From the NCBI GenBank assembly GCA_900074885.1, contig FJUW01000003.1, positions 248,001 through 312,000 of the forward strand: a stretch of 64,000 bases of DNA. Direction: 5' to 3'. The translations under genes and the position numbers were made by a program. This stretch comes from Rhynchosporium graminicola. Taxonomy: Eukaryota > Ascomycota > Leotiomycetes > Helotiales > Ploettnerulaceae. Within the stretch, counting starts at the first letter, position 1; the number at the start of each line of letters is the position of its first letter. The notes beneath the pieces are model-generated. The model saw only the letters and a program-made list of their open reading frames with translations. It made no database searches and was not told where the DNA came from. Positions 9,878-20,766 of the stretch are shown piece after piece.

Positions 9878-11687
9878 ATGGTAGCCCTGATGAATTCAGT
9901 TGTTGATAAACGAGTCTCTCACGTCACTTCCATCTTTCAGAAGACAGCAAATCACGCTGTCCTCAATCATGTTGCCGATAGCGATGAGGAGATCCTGACA
10001 GCTCTAGGATACAAGCAAGAATTCAAGAGAGATTTCTCCATTTGGTCTTCATTCTCGGTATCGTTTTCTATCCTAGGCCTCTTGCCATCGATCGCTTCGA
10101 CGCTAGGTTACAACCTCGCCTACAGTGGTCCAGCCGGTGCGGTATTGGGATGGGTTGTGGCAGCATTTCTCATCCAATTTGTGGCATTGGCCATGGCAGA
10201 ACTGTGTTCTAGTATGCCTACTGCAGGAGGACTTTACTATGCCGCTGCCGTGTTAGCTCCTGAAGGATGGGGACCTCTGCTCTCGTGGGTAGGTTATCTG
10301 AACAATCAGACATTAAAATTGGCTGATTGGGAGTTACGATATAGATCACAGGATGGTCAAATTTTGTCGGCTTATGTACCGGCCCTTGCTCCGTCAATTT
10401 CGCGCTCTCCACAATGATCTTGACTGCTGCTCAGATAGGAAACTCTGAATACGTGATGGAAACCTTCCACGTCTACCTGCTCATGGTAGCTCTTCTCGTC
10501 TTCCAAGGTTCTCTCACGATGAACTCCACCAAATTCATTGCCAGATTGAATGAGCTTGGAACTACTGTCAATATTATTGTCCTGATTGTCTTCATCGTCT
10601 GGATGCCAGCCGGCTCAATCAACCGACCGAAAACGAACCCTGATACTATCGTATGGACTTCCGAAGGTATTGTGAACGGCACGGAATGGCCAACTGGCTT
10701 CTCGTTCTTGATGGGCTTCTTGTCCGTCATATGGACTATGGCGGGCTATGATGCGCCATTTCACCTGGCCGAAGAATGCTCGAATGCTAACATAGCGAGT
10801 CCGCGCGCAATCGTCATGACTGCCCAGATGGGGCTGTATTTCGGTTGGGCTGTTATACTTGTGATTGCCTACACCGTGAAGGATGTCCAAGATGTTGTGG
10901 CTGGAAATTACGGCCAGCCGATGGGAAGTCTATGTCTTCAAGTCCTAGGACCAAAAGCGGGCTTAGCAATGTTTTCCATGACAATTTTTGCACAATTCTT
11001 TGTTGGACAAGGGTCAGTGTATCTCTTGCTCCTCCCTGTCAAGTCACTGATTAGAACACAGACTTCTAGTTGCCTCGTCTCGCGTGGTATACGCCTACTC
11101 TCGTGATGGAGCTCTGCCCGGGTCACAATGGTTCGAGAAAGTCAACACACGCACGCAAACTCCTGTTAATGCTATCTGGCTCGTTGTTGCTATTGGATGT
11201 GTATTGGGAACGCTTATGTTTGCCAGCCCAGTGGCTATCGGTGCCGTCTTCTCCATTGGTGCTATTGCCCAGTACATCGCGTTCATCATTCCCATCGGGC
11301 TGAAAGTCTTCGTTGTTGGGGACAAATTTCGTCCAGGTGAGAATTGCACTTCCTAAAAGTCGACACTTCAGATGCTGACATCATAAAATAGGGCCATGGC
11401 ATCTAGGTCGGTACTCAAAGCCTATTGGAGCAGTTGCATGCTGCTGGGTAGCACTTATCATTCCTGTGCTCTGTTTCCCTTCTGTTCGAGGTCATGATGT
11501 TACCAAGTTGACCATGAACTATACATGCTTGATATATGGAGGTACAATGTCTTTGGCGCTCTTGTGGTATGCTATTGATGCGAGGAAATGGTTCAAAGGC
11601 CCTAGGATCAATGTGGAGCATTTGGTCAACGTCAGCATGCTCGAGGACCCGAGTGATAGCGTCGTACAGGGTGGCGAAAAAAACTAA
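9878..11687 (+). CDS. amino-acid / GABA permease (APC superfamily), 12 TM
   Basis: Four exons: 9878-10288, 10345-11012, 11062-11336 and 11392-11687, giving 549 aa. The introns (GTAGGT..TAG, GTCAGT..CAG, GTGAGA..TAG; 56, 49 and 55 nt) were chosen because they restore conserved family strings: SW-ITGWSNFVG, VGQG-LLVASSRVVYAYSRDGALPG and KFRPG-PWHLGRYS. Further marks are EEILTALGYKQEFKRDFS before helix 1, the helix 1 region FSILGLLPSIAST, AELCSSMPTAGGLYYAAA, and the helix 6 consensus AGYDAPFHLAEECSNA. These place it with fungal GABA/choline/polyamine-type permeases that bring nitrogen compounds across the plasma membrane by proton symport; the exact substrate cannot be read from sequence. Length is usual for the family. 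Its 3' end lies 266 bp before the outer retroelement at 11954, yet the coding sequence shows no RIP damage. Confidence 0.93.
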
Positions 11688-11789
11688 GGGTGTTGTGTAG
11701 CACTAACCACTTTGTTAAATGAAGTATATATGACCTCGGGGTTTATCATCTACAACGAGTCTGATGTCACACACTAGTCCTTGTCATAA

Positions 11790-11799
11790 ATATAAAAAA
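11790..11799 (+). promoter_or_regulatory. possible TATA box of the gene split by the nest
   Basis: ATATAAAAAA lies about 85-93 bp before the ATG at 11883, in the 195-bp gap after the permease stop. Position and sequence fit a core promoter for the downstream split gene; this is inference only. Confidence 0.35.
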
Positions 11800-11953
11800 G
11801 AGGCATGTGATTTCCCGATAACCCTCTTTACGCTTCACCACTCAGAAACATTGCTTCAACATTAGCTCGTCTTTCATCACCTATGAATCGATCACTATTA
11901 ACTCCTGAAAGTGGAGTGGGAAAATCATCTGCATATACGACTAGTGATAACTC

Positions 11954-12187
11954 TGTGACGCTTGCTCTAGAAAGGTCTCAAAACTACCTTAGTAATAAGA
12001 CCTCATATTACTATGAATATAAAGTAATAAGAATCAACTTAGAATCTATAACTAAGGAGTAAAGGAGTAGAGAGAGAAGAGAAGTATATATATGAAAAGG
12101 GGCCCCTAAACTCTACTCGTATAATCTCGCTTAGTAGTAAGTATTTCTACTAATAGAGAGAAACCTCTAATCTAACTAGTTATTATA
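11954..12187 (-). repeat. 3' LTR of copy A2 (family A)
   Basis: 234 bp, begins TGTGACGCTTGC in plus coordinates and ends TTATTATA, a mutated CGTCACA. It is directly followed by a C-rich run that is the complement of the element's polypurine tract, which fixes this end as the 3' LTR of a minus-strand element. Confidence 0.9.
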
Positions 12188-12223
12188 CTACCCCCCCCTC
12201 CGAAAAAAGCTCGCCCTCGAGCG

Positions 12224-12978
12224 TTAGTCTATTTCCTTATTACTATTAAGGTAATCGTAATCGTCTATTCTATCGTAGAAAGCTTTTAGCTAATTAAGGA
12301 GCTTAGCAGAGAGACTTACTTATATTAGGTTATCGAGATAGAACTACTAAATCTTTATAAGAGCGTACTTAATATCTAAAGTATCGTACTATATAAAATC
12401 GATATCTTAATTTAACTAGGAGACGCGGTATAAAAGGTTATTACGCTACTTATAGCATATAAGTATATCTTCGATTTCCTATTCGTTATCACTAGTAATA
12501 TTAATAAGTAGTAGTAATAGTAAGGTTTATCCTAGTAAAGGATTATTTAGATACTTTTATAGTTTAGTAGCAGGGAAAACGTTATATATCTTTATACTAG
12601 TAAGAAGTTCTAAATAGTAAGAGCTTCTAACTTTTTTAACTATATAGAAAGGTCTATTAGTTAGGAAGTCGAGTTTTTTACTAAGTCGAGTGCTTATAAA
12701 ATAGTATATATCTAGCTAAATAAGATCGTCTATAGTAAAGTCGACTTTATAGCGTAAGCGATTATAAGATCGGGATATCTTAGCTTATACGCGTAGAAAG
12801 CTTAATTAAGCGGTAATCTAAGCGTTATATAGATAATTAGCGTAATCTAGAGCTTACTAAGTATTTAATTTATCAGTAAGTATAATAGAGTTAAGTAAGT
12901 CTTTCTAATTCTAATTAACGCGAGGTATATATCTATAAACGACTTTAAAGAGTAAGAGACCTCTAAGGGAGTCGTAAG
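12224..12978 (-). pseudogene. A2 pol, C-terminal piece (integrase end and chromodomain)
   Basis: Reverse complement of the same region as 36810-37565 in A3. The stop TAA is at 12224-12226. The frame is broken by numerous TAA/TAG codons. It is cut at 12978 by family B and continues at 20767; joining across GAAGA gives the same local sequence as A3 (GGAGA there), which confirms the insertion point. Confidence 0.8.
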
Positions 12979-12983
12979 GAAGA

Positions 12984-13252
12984 TGTAACGACATAAGACT
13001 CAAGGCGGTATACAAGTAAGAATAAACGAGTAGAGAGGCCAAGAGCGATCTTATATAGTCTACTACGAAGGAAACAAAAAGATAAGGAAGGAAGAAGAAG
13101 AGAGATAGAGTGTAAGGCACCTTATATATATATACCGGTACTAGTCCGATACTTATACCGGGTCGGATACTAGTTCTGCCGGGATACCTATGAACTTAGG
13201 CCCTATTATCTATCCTTCTTCTTATATGATATTCAAGTGAGCTATCGTTATA
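12984..13252 (-). repeat. 3' LTR of family B element
   Basis: 269 bp, starts TGTAACGACATAAGACTCAA in plus coordinates and ends TATCGTTATA. It aligns base for base in length with 20493-20761 and differs mainly by transitions. Confidence 0.92.
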
Positions 13253-13748
13253 TTACCTCCCCCCTAAGAAGAGCTTGACCCTAAGCTCGGAAGGTTATAG
13301 TTTATACTGGAATTAGTCTTTATTATAACTATTTTCGTCGATATTCGCGTAATAGGCGCTAGCCGCTCTTTAGTAGTAGTAAATTCTTTATCAGGTTCTG
13401 ACTAGTTACGTTACTATAATAGTACTGCATTAGTCGTAGCTTCCAAATTAGGCAGTAAGCGGTATTTACTTTATCTATTTACAGTAGGAGTCGAGTTTAA
13501 GTAGAGCGTGGGGTATATAAAGGAAGGGGTTTATTAATATTAGAGCCTTTCCTTTTTAACTATAATAACTACTTCAACTTATAAGTTTATTCTCCCTAGA
13601 CTGCGATACGGCTCCTAGAGTAGGTATTATTACTAACTACTATAGCAGTCTGCTGCAATCTTATATATTAATCGACCTAATTAACTCTTCTCTTAATATA
13701 AGTAAGTTTCCTATCTTAGTTCTAAGGATAGTTTTAAGTGCGATATAA

Positions 13749-14707
13749 GGGTTTCACGGATCTATAACGCTAACTCCTATAGTGCTTTTACTAGTTCCTG
13801 CCGGTACTTTTTCAGCGGCGTATCGTATATATTACTTGCGATATATTCGCGCTTTCCTTAAGATAAAGTATAATAATAATCCTATTTTAGAACTCTTATA
13901 CTTATTTAATAAGCTTAACTCTAAGCTTTATAAGTATTATTCAGCGTTAAAGAGCAGTTATAAGTATATGAGTTACTTAAACCTGAACGTAGTTATATAT
14001 ACTAACGCGTTATAGTTACTTAACTATATTAATACGGAGTATACTATTCTATCCGGTTTACTTCCTAGTAGCGAAGCTAAGGACGCGGAGCTAAATCAGG
14101 GTAGTATTATAGCTACTTATAAGGCTATTAATCGGATCTATTGTCTCGCGAAATCTACTACTCCTACTACTACGTTAGAGATTATTATTATATAATTAGC
14201 GGAGACTTAGGCTTTAAGGCGTTCTATAGAGAAAGTGTTTAAAGAGTTAGAGTTTATTAAGGTAGTAAGTTACGATCTTAAACCCTTAGATACTAGTATA
14301 ATACTAACGCGATATAGGATTTAGATCTTCTAATAATCGATTCGGCAAAATCTAGGTTAATAGCCGAAACGGCGTTAAAGTAGACGAAGGAATTAAATAG
14401 TATTATACGGGAATTTACAAAGAAAGCTATATTTAAAGCTACGATATCTAATACTAAGGGAAAGAGGAATTTGCCTTCTAGTTCAGAGATAGTATCAGAT
14501 CTAGATACTCCCGGACTCTCTCTAAAGAAGAAAGCCCGTAGGATTAGCTATTATACTTAGTCTACTATTAAGGCTACGTTAGTAGATTTAAGTAAGGAGT
14601 TAGATATAGTAATTCTAGTTCCAGATATTCTAGATTTACTAGAAGCTCTAGAGAACTTAGAAGAGAAAGCTAGTAAAGTAGAAGTAGTTAAAGAAGTAGA
14701 GTTTTAG
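13749..14707 (+). pseudogene. degraded antisense accessory ORF of family B element
   Basis: This frame runs opposite to gag-pol, between the pol end (near 14772) and the 3' LTR. From 13749 it is open for about 90 codons to a TAG at 14013, and continues with only TAA/TAG stops to about 14330; a second frame from about 14310 to TAG 14705-14707 is again open apart from TAG codons, so a small indel or lost intron near 14320 is likely. The N-terminal part has Tyr pairs and triplets (for example AAYRIYYLRYIRAF and KLYKYYSALKSSYKYMS) that fit Cys codons changed TGY to TAY by RIP; the C-terminal part is Lys/Glu-rich with Leu spacing suggestive of a coiled coil. A TATATAAAGG motif lies upstream at 13514. 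No domain is recognised. Compare the analogous antisense frame in family D. Confidence 0.5.
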
Positions 14708-14771
14708 ATATAGTATTATTATAGAATATAATCAAGGGATTATCCTTAGTAATAAATTCTGATACTAGTAA

Positions 14772-17700
14772 CTATAATAGCTTATTATCCTCTAAGTGAC
14801 TATAGTCGTCTATTCCGTCTTCCTAGGCCTTAATCTACTGATCTAGTCTATATAGAGGTCTAGGTTTACTTAAGTTAGTAGTATAGAAGTCTCTGAGCTT
14901 ATATAAAGTACCTATTAGATCGGAAGCGTTATACTAAGTTAGGTCCAGGTCGTAGCCTAACTAACTAACCTAATACTTTAGATTACCTCTTAGGAGTCGT
15001 ACAGCAAGTATATCTTATAACTCCTACTCTTCTTAAGTAGTAATAACCTCCGGGGGTAGGTTTAGTAACTCCTAGCCTAGTAACAGGTCGTCCGGGTCCT
15101 TAAAAAGCAATTCGAGGGCGAATATATCGTATATAGAAGATCCCGGGGGTAAATCTAGCTTATAAGAGTATCCGATCTTAGCTAAGACCTAGTATAGTCC
15201 TACCTAGAGACTAGATAGCTTCTTACTTAGCTAGTAATTCTTAAGGTTCCTTATAAAGAGAAATACCTTATCTCTAACTTTCTAGTCGATATTATACTAT
15301 TTCAGGTCAGTTATAGCGCTTATCTTATACTAAGCAGCTAGTATATTAGCTTTTATAACCTCGATAGCGGATTTAATATATTCAGCTAGGGATTTAGTAT
15401 CGATATAATTAAGCTTCTCTTATAGTATTAATCCGGTAAGTTACTTCTAGTCCTAGCTATTCCGTAGTAGTATACTGTATTTAAGGGTATAAAGCGCTAT
15501 ACCAATAGAGTCGTAAAGTAAGGTTACTTAAGCGCGGTCTATTATCAGTAGTAGTTCACTCTAGTTACTTTAGTAGTAATTAACGAAAGGTCTAAAGCGT
15601 TAGTTAATATACTAATTTATAATCTCCGTTTATCTATCAGTTTACTAGTAGAAAGAGGTAGAGAGCTTAACCTTAACTCTAATTATATAGTAAAACTCTT
15701 ACTAGAAGGATAAGACTAACTAAGCTCCTTAGTTAGATATAATTAACTCAGGGGTATATCTGAAACGATATATCTATTAGATAAATAACATTACTATCCC
15801 GCGGGTATCGATATTATAGTAGTATAGTATTAATACGGAGTCTTTCCCTAAGCGGTTAATAAATACTAATATCCTATTAAATCCTTAGTTATTAGGCGGG
15901 AAGTCCTTAAAATCTATAGCTAAGTACTACATAAGGTAGCTAGGTACCGGTAGTAAGTAGAGGAATCCTTACTATTTCGTTTACTTCGGATAAGAGTACT
16001 AATAGAAGCGGCAATTATAAGTATACTGTTTTATATCCGATATAAGTCCTTTCTAGTAGTAACAGGTAGAAATCATTTTAGTAGTCTTATAAGTATTCAG
16101 ATAGATAGAGGAAACTTGATCGTAGACTTCGCTAATTAAACAGGTATATAGCGGAGTATAGCGTTATATATATAGACGACTATTATAAAGTAGTAAACTA
16201 TTATTAATAGTATAGCTATCTCCTAATATATTCCGTTTATTAGAGAATAATTCTTAGTTAAATTAGTATAGTTTCTCGATCAAATCAAAGGAGTTATATA
16301 TAGGTTCCGGTAGCGTATTAGTCCTTAGTAATATTAGGTATATATAACTGATTTAATTAATATAATACTTAGCTAGTTCCGCGTTAATCCTAGGGTCTAG
16401 GCAGTCTAGAGGTAATAAAACCCGAGATCTACTATCCCGTTTTTATTATTCCTATATCCTTAGATCTTATTCCCTATAGCTAAGGATATTAGCTTTAGCG
16501 TTATCTTTACTAGGCGTATATATAATTTAAAAGTTGAATTCGGAAAGGAATTCTATCTATCTAGCTTACTTACTAGTTAGGACCTTAGTAGTTATAAAGT
16601 ATTCTAAGGATCGATAGTCTATATATACGCCGATATAGCGTCGTAGAGATATAAGTTCCGGTCTCTATTTCCGGAAAGACTTAATAATAGCGTATAGCTC
16701 CTTATCGTAGATCTCCTAGTTTAGTTCATATCTATTAAGAATATAAGAGTAGAATCTAATTAGATACTACTAGTTATCTTCATATAATTAGGAGATAACT
16801 CTAGCTATTATACTATCAGAAGTATTAGTTTCCAGTTTAGTCTACAATTTAGGGTCGAAATAGTATAGTTTCTATACTAATAGTAGCTATTAATATAAAT
16901 CGTCGAAGGACTTCTTATAATCGTTAGTAAAATTCTATAGTACTATAGGCCGAGTGAATACTAAGAGAGGTTTAGCAATAAGGCCGAAATTCCGAATAAA
17001 TTAATAGTAGAACCTATAGAATCCTAGGAAGGATTTCATAGCTATTACTATTTCGGGGTACTTCTAGTCTACTAATAGTACTACCTTCTCGGGATCTAGC
17101 TTAATTCCGTTAGTAGTAACGATATATCCGAGGTATTTAGTCCGGGTAATATAGAATTCGCTTTTCTTAATATCTACCTAAAGTCCGGTATCTATTAAGT
17201 ATCGTAGTACTAATTTAATATATTCCTTATTTTCTTAGAGCGTTTCTAAGTATATAAGGATATTATCTAAGTAAGCTATATAGAAATTATCTAAGTAGTC
17301 TAGTAGTATATTATTTATATATCGCTAGTATATACCAGGTCTATTATAGAGCCCGAAAAGTAGTACTTTATATTTATAGGATCCGAAGCGGGTTCGGAAA
17401 GTAGTATACTCCTCGGATTCGAGGTCTATATAGATATAGTTAAATACTACTCGGATATCTAGTTTAGTAAAGATTACTACTTTAGATATACGAGTTAAGA
17501 GCTTATCGATCCTAGGTATTAGATAGGAATCCTTTCGAGTGATCATATTAAGCTTATAATAGTCGATATAGAAGCGTAATCCTCTATTAGCCTTCTTAAC
17601 GAATAGTACAAGTGATATAAAGGGACTTTAGCTAGATTCGATGAATCCCTTATCTAGGTTTTCTATAAGGTACTCCTTAGTTACTTATAGTTCGTCTGTA

Positions 17701-20450
17701 GATTACTAATATAAAAGCGAATATATATTAAGTAATAGTTCTTCTAAAATGATTTTATAATCATATAAGCGATATAGCAGAAGAATATTAGAATCCCGCT
17801 TAGAAAAGGCTTCCTTAAGGGTATAGTACTATTCTAGTAGCTTTTCAGCTATAAGTCGTTCGGTATCGGGATCCTCAGGAGAGTCGCTATTTAGATAGTC
17901 TTATAAGAGGCAGTCTATCTTATAGATACTAGTAAAGAATAATTCAGAACCTTTACGTTTTATATTAAAGTGAAAAGCTATAGTACTAATTTAATAAATC
18001 GGAACTAGTTTCTAGATCCTCAGAGGTTAAGAGGAGCACTTATAGTAAAGTTTCAGCGCAGGTACCTTTCTCGATAAATTCAGAGCGGAAAGGGGTTCGG
18101 ATTCCTTAGTAATAAGCGGAAATAGGTTAAAGGGTAGGGATAATACGTTAATATACCGTATCGCTACTATTTAGTATAATCGGTATCAGTCTAGCTAGTT
18201 TATAGCTAAGTCCCGCGCGTTAGCGTCGATTTAGTAAGATCGATTAATATTAAGTTTACAAGGCAGTAGAGTTATAATTATCTCCTTATTATATCAGAGG
18301 GTAGCTAGATAGCGTTCCGATTATAGTAGCTTATAGTAGAGCGTATCTAGCTTAACCTGAAATCGTTATATCTATTTAATACTAATAATTATATCTTACT
18401 ATCCTAAATCGAGAAGAATAAAAGAGCAGTTATAAATATGCCTACTATTAATAGAAAGGTATAAACGTATAAAATAGGTAATATAGGTTCTAATAGACTA
18501 TTAGAAACTACGTATTAGAATAGAATAAGGTAGTAGCTCGATTTTAATACTAAGGGCCCCTGATAGTCATCTAGTAAGAGTATAGTTAATAAATAAATAA
18601 CTATTCGCTCCGGTATCGATTAGGCTATTTATAAAGACTCCTAGCTTATTTATACTAACTATAATCAGGTATATAAATTACTTACCTCCTATCAGAGAGT
18701 TAAGGTCTAGATTAAAGAGATTATACTTATATAGACCTAGGAAGGAGTTTTTACCTAAGCCTTATTGTTTCCCTCTAGTATTAGTCCAGATTCGGAGGGT
18801 ACGTCTTCTACTACTTTCTTAGTTACTTAATCCTCTTCCGGAAATTCGTTAATTAATTAAACCTTAAGTAAGTTAAAGTAGTCTAGCTTAATATAACTGA
18901 GCTATCTATAACTATAATACTTAAGGGGTTCTCCGGTCGAGGTAGTAGGGCGTTTTAGCGCGGAGGGAGTACTAGACTATACCGGGATAGAGGTATATAC
19001 GTATAGTGCGAGAGTAGTTTATCGAGGAGCTAAGCTTAAGGACCGGTAAGAGGTAGAACTAGTAGTAGTTATAGTAGTAATAGTAGGCTTATAGTACTAT
19101 ACCTGGGTAATAGCTTTCTCGGGATGAGTGCATTCTGAGTTATAGTAACGCTTAGTATTAAAAGAAAGTAAGGATCTAACTATAGAAGCGTAATCCTTAT
19201 TCTATATTAGTTTAATAATAAGGGTTAAAGCGCGTAAGGATAATATAATCTTATTCTATATATAGAAGAACTACTCCTTCTTTTTAACTTTACTTTAGAT
19301 AGTAGCGCTTTGAAATCGATTACGAAACTTAGCGAAAGTCTCGCGTGTATAGCCGGGTTATTATATTTCCAGGCGGTAGAAAGCGTTATAGTAGTTATCT
19401 TCCTCTAAACTAATAAGAAAGTTCTCCTCTAATAAGGAAATTATTTTATCGCTAGTTTTAAACTCGTTAGCGAGGTACTAAGGCGTAAGATACTCCTTAG
19501 CTAATCTAGTAACTAGCCCCTATACGAGAACGCGCCGGGAGAAGTCCGTAGAGTAGTAGTTAGTGTTTATAGCTAGCCGGTCTCGTATCGATACTCTCTA
19601 TTAGAGGAAGGTAAGGTCCGATCTATTATCTAGGGGCAGGATCTTCTTAGTAAGATAAGACTTCCTAGGGCGTGACTCTACCGATTCGGCGCCGGGAGAG
19701 GGAGATAGTTTATTAGGAATAGTATCCTCTCTCTTAGTACTATATATCGGAATAGAGTTTATTAAGTTATTAAACTCCGCTATACGCGGAGATTATAGTA
19801 TTAGTTCTAGTAGGAGAGTCGAAGATAAGCGAGGGACCCCTATAAGGAACCTATCTTATATAGAGATTAGTCTATCTATAGTATCTTCTAGAGAGTTATT
19901 CTTTTCCTCTTAGTCTGCTAATTATTATAAGAGGGAATAGATCAGGTTCGAGTCACTTGCAGTAGTAAGAGTACTTAGCGATTATACTCCTAGTGAATTT
20001 CGCTTTTATTTTCCTTTCTCTCTTAGTCGGTACTTCCTTAATAAGGTATTAACGTTCTCTAGGGTAAGAGACGTTTAGGGTAAGGAAAGGTATAATAGAT
20101 TAGGTTCGGAGGTAGAGCGGGGAGGATCGCGTCAGGTTCCCCTAGAGCTAGAAAGGTCTCTAGTTTATTAGTTAAGAGCTATAATAGTAGCTTAAAAAGG
20201 GGTATATTAGGGCTGTTTCAGCGGCGATACGTAGAGATTAAAGTTCCGGGGTATTTATTATACCTTCTTCAAAATCTATCTATAATTCCTTTATACTAAG
20301 GGAGTTATTAAAGAAGCGTTAGCGAAGACCTCCTCTATTATACTATTTGCGATAAGCTGAATTAAACCCTAATTCATAGTTATCCGAGAGATCTCTAGTA
20401 TCTCGGCTATATACGAGTAGTTATCGAATAACTAACTTAGTAGTAAGATA
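14772..20450 (-). pseudogene. degraded gag-pol of family B element
   Basis: Ty3/Gypsy polyprotein on the minus strand. The best-preserved part is reverse transcriptase at 17325-17546, with the family strings IFTKLDIR, FRTRFGSYKYKV and LLFGLYNRPG, and a YLDN box (from YLDD) at 17262-17273. Downstream (lower coordinates) lie RNase H, integrase and a chromodomain whose LKDPDDLLLG and LGYDLDLT strings can be read at about 14850-15130 with TAA/TAG interruptions. The upstream boundary of gag is approximate. No intact coding capacity remains. Confidence 0.75.
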
Positions 20451-20492
20451 TTATAATAAGCTATCTCCGGCTATCTTGATCTTTTTATTTAA

Positions 20493-20761
20493 TATAACGA
20501 TATAAGACTTAAGGCGGTATATAAGTAAGAATAAACGAGTAGGGAGGCTAAGAGCGATCTTATATAGTCTACTACGAAGGAAACAAAAAGATAAGGAAGG
20601 AAGAAGAAGAGAGATAGAGTATAAGGCACTTTATATATATATACCGGTACTAGTCCGATACTTATACCGGGTCAGATACTAGTTCTACCGGGATACCTAT
20701 GAACTTAGGCCCTATTATCTATCCTTCTTCTCATGTGACATTCAGGTGAGCTATCGTCATA
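20493..20761 (-). repeat. 5' LTR of family B element
   Basis: 269 bp, begins TATAACGATATAAGACTTAA (mutated TGTAACGACATAAGACTCAA) and ends TATCGTCATA. It is followed directly by the second copy of the TSD GAAGA. Confidence 0.92.
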
Positions 20762-20766
20762 GAAGA

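Larger units (their letters stand above)
12984..20761 (-). mobile_element. Ty3/Gypsy family B element with antisense accessory frame, nested in A2
   Basis: 7778 bp with TSD GAAGA at 12979-12983 and 20762-20766. Both LTRs are 269 bp. Reverse transcriptase reads on the minus strand, and the C-rich run just after 13252 is the complement of a polypurine tract, so the left LTR is the 3' LTR. The order in element sense is 5' LTR, gag, pol (protease, RT, RNase H, integrase, chromodomain), an antisense frame, 3' LTR. RIP-type mutation is heavy throughout. Confidence 0.92.

Noticed and set aside
3373..11687. Possible secondary-metabolite cluster (UstYa-like protein plus permease)
   Set aside because: QTRT2 and LCCL genes lie between them, and no backbone enzyme, precursor peptide or pathway regulator is present.
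12911..13120. Minus-strand 69-codon ORF
   Set aside because: It crosses the junction between A2 pol and the family B LTR, so it is a chance frame.
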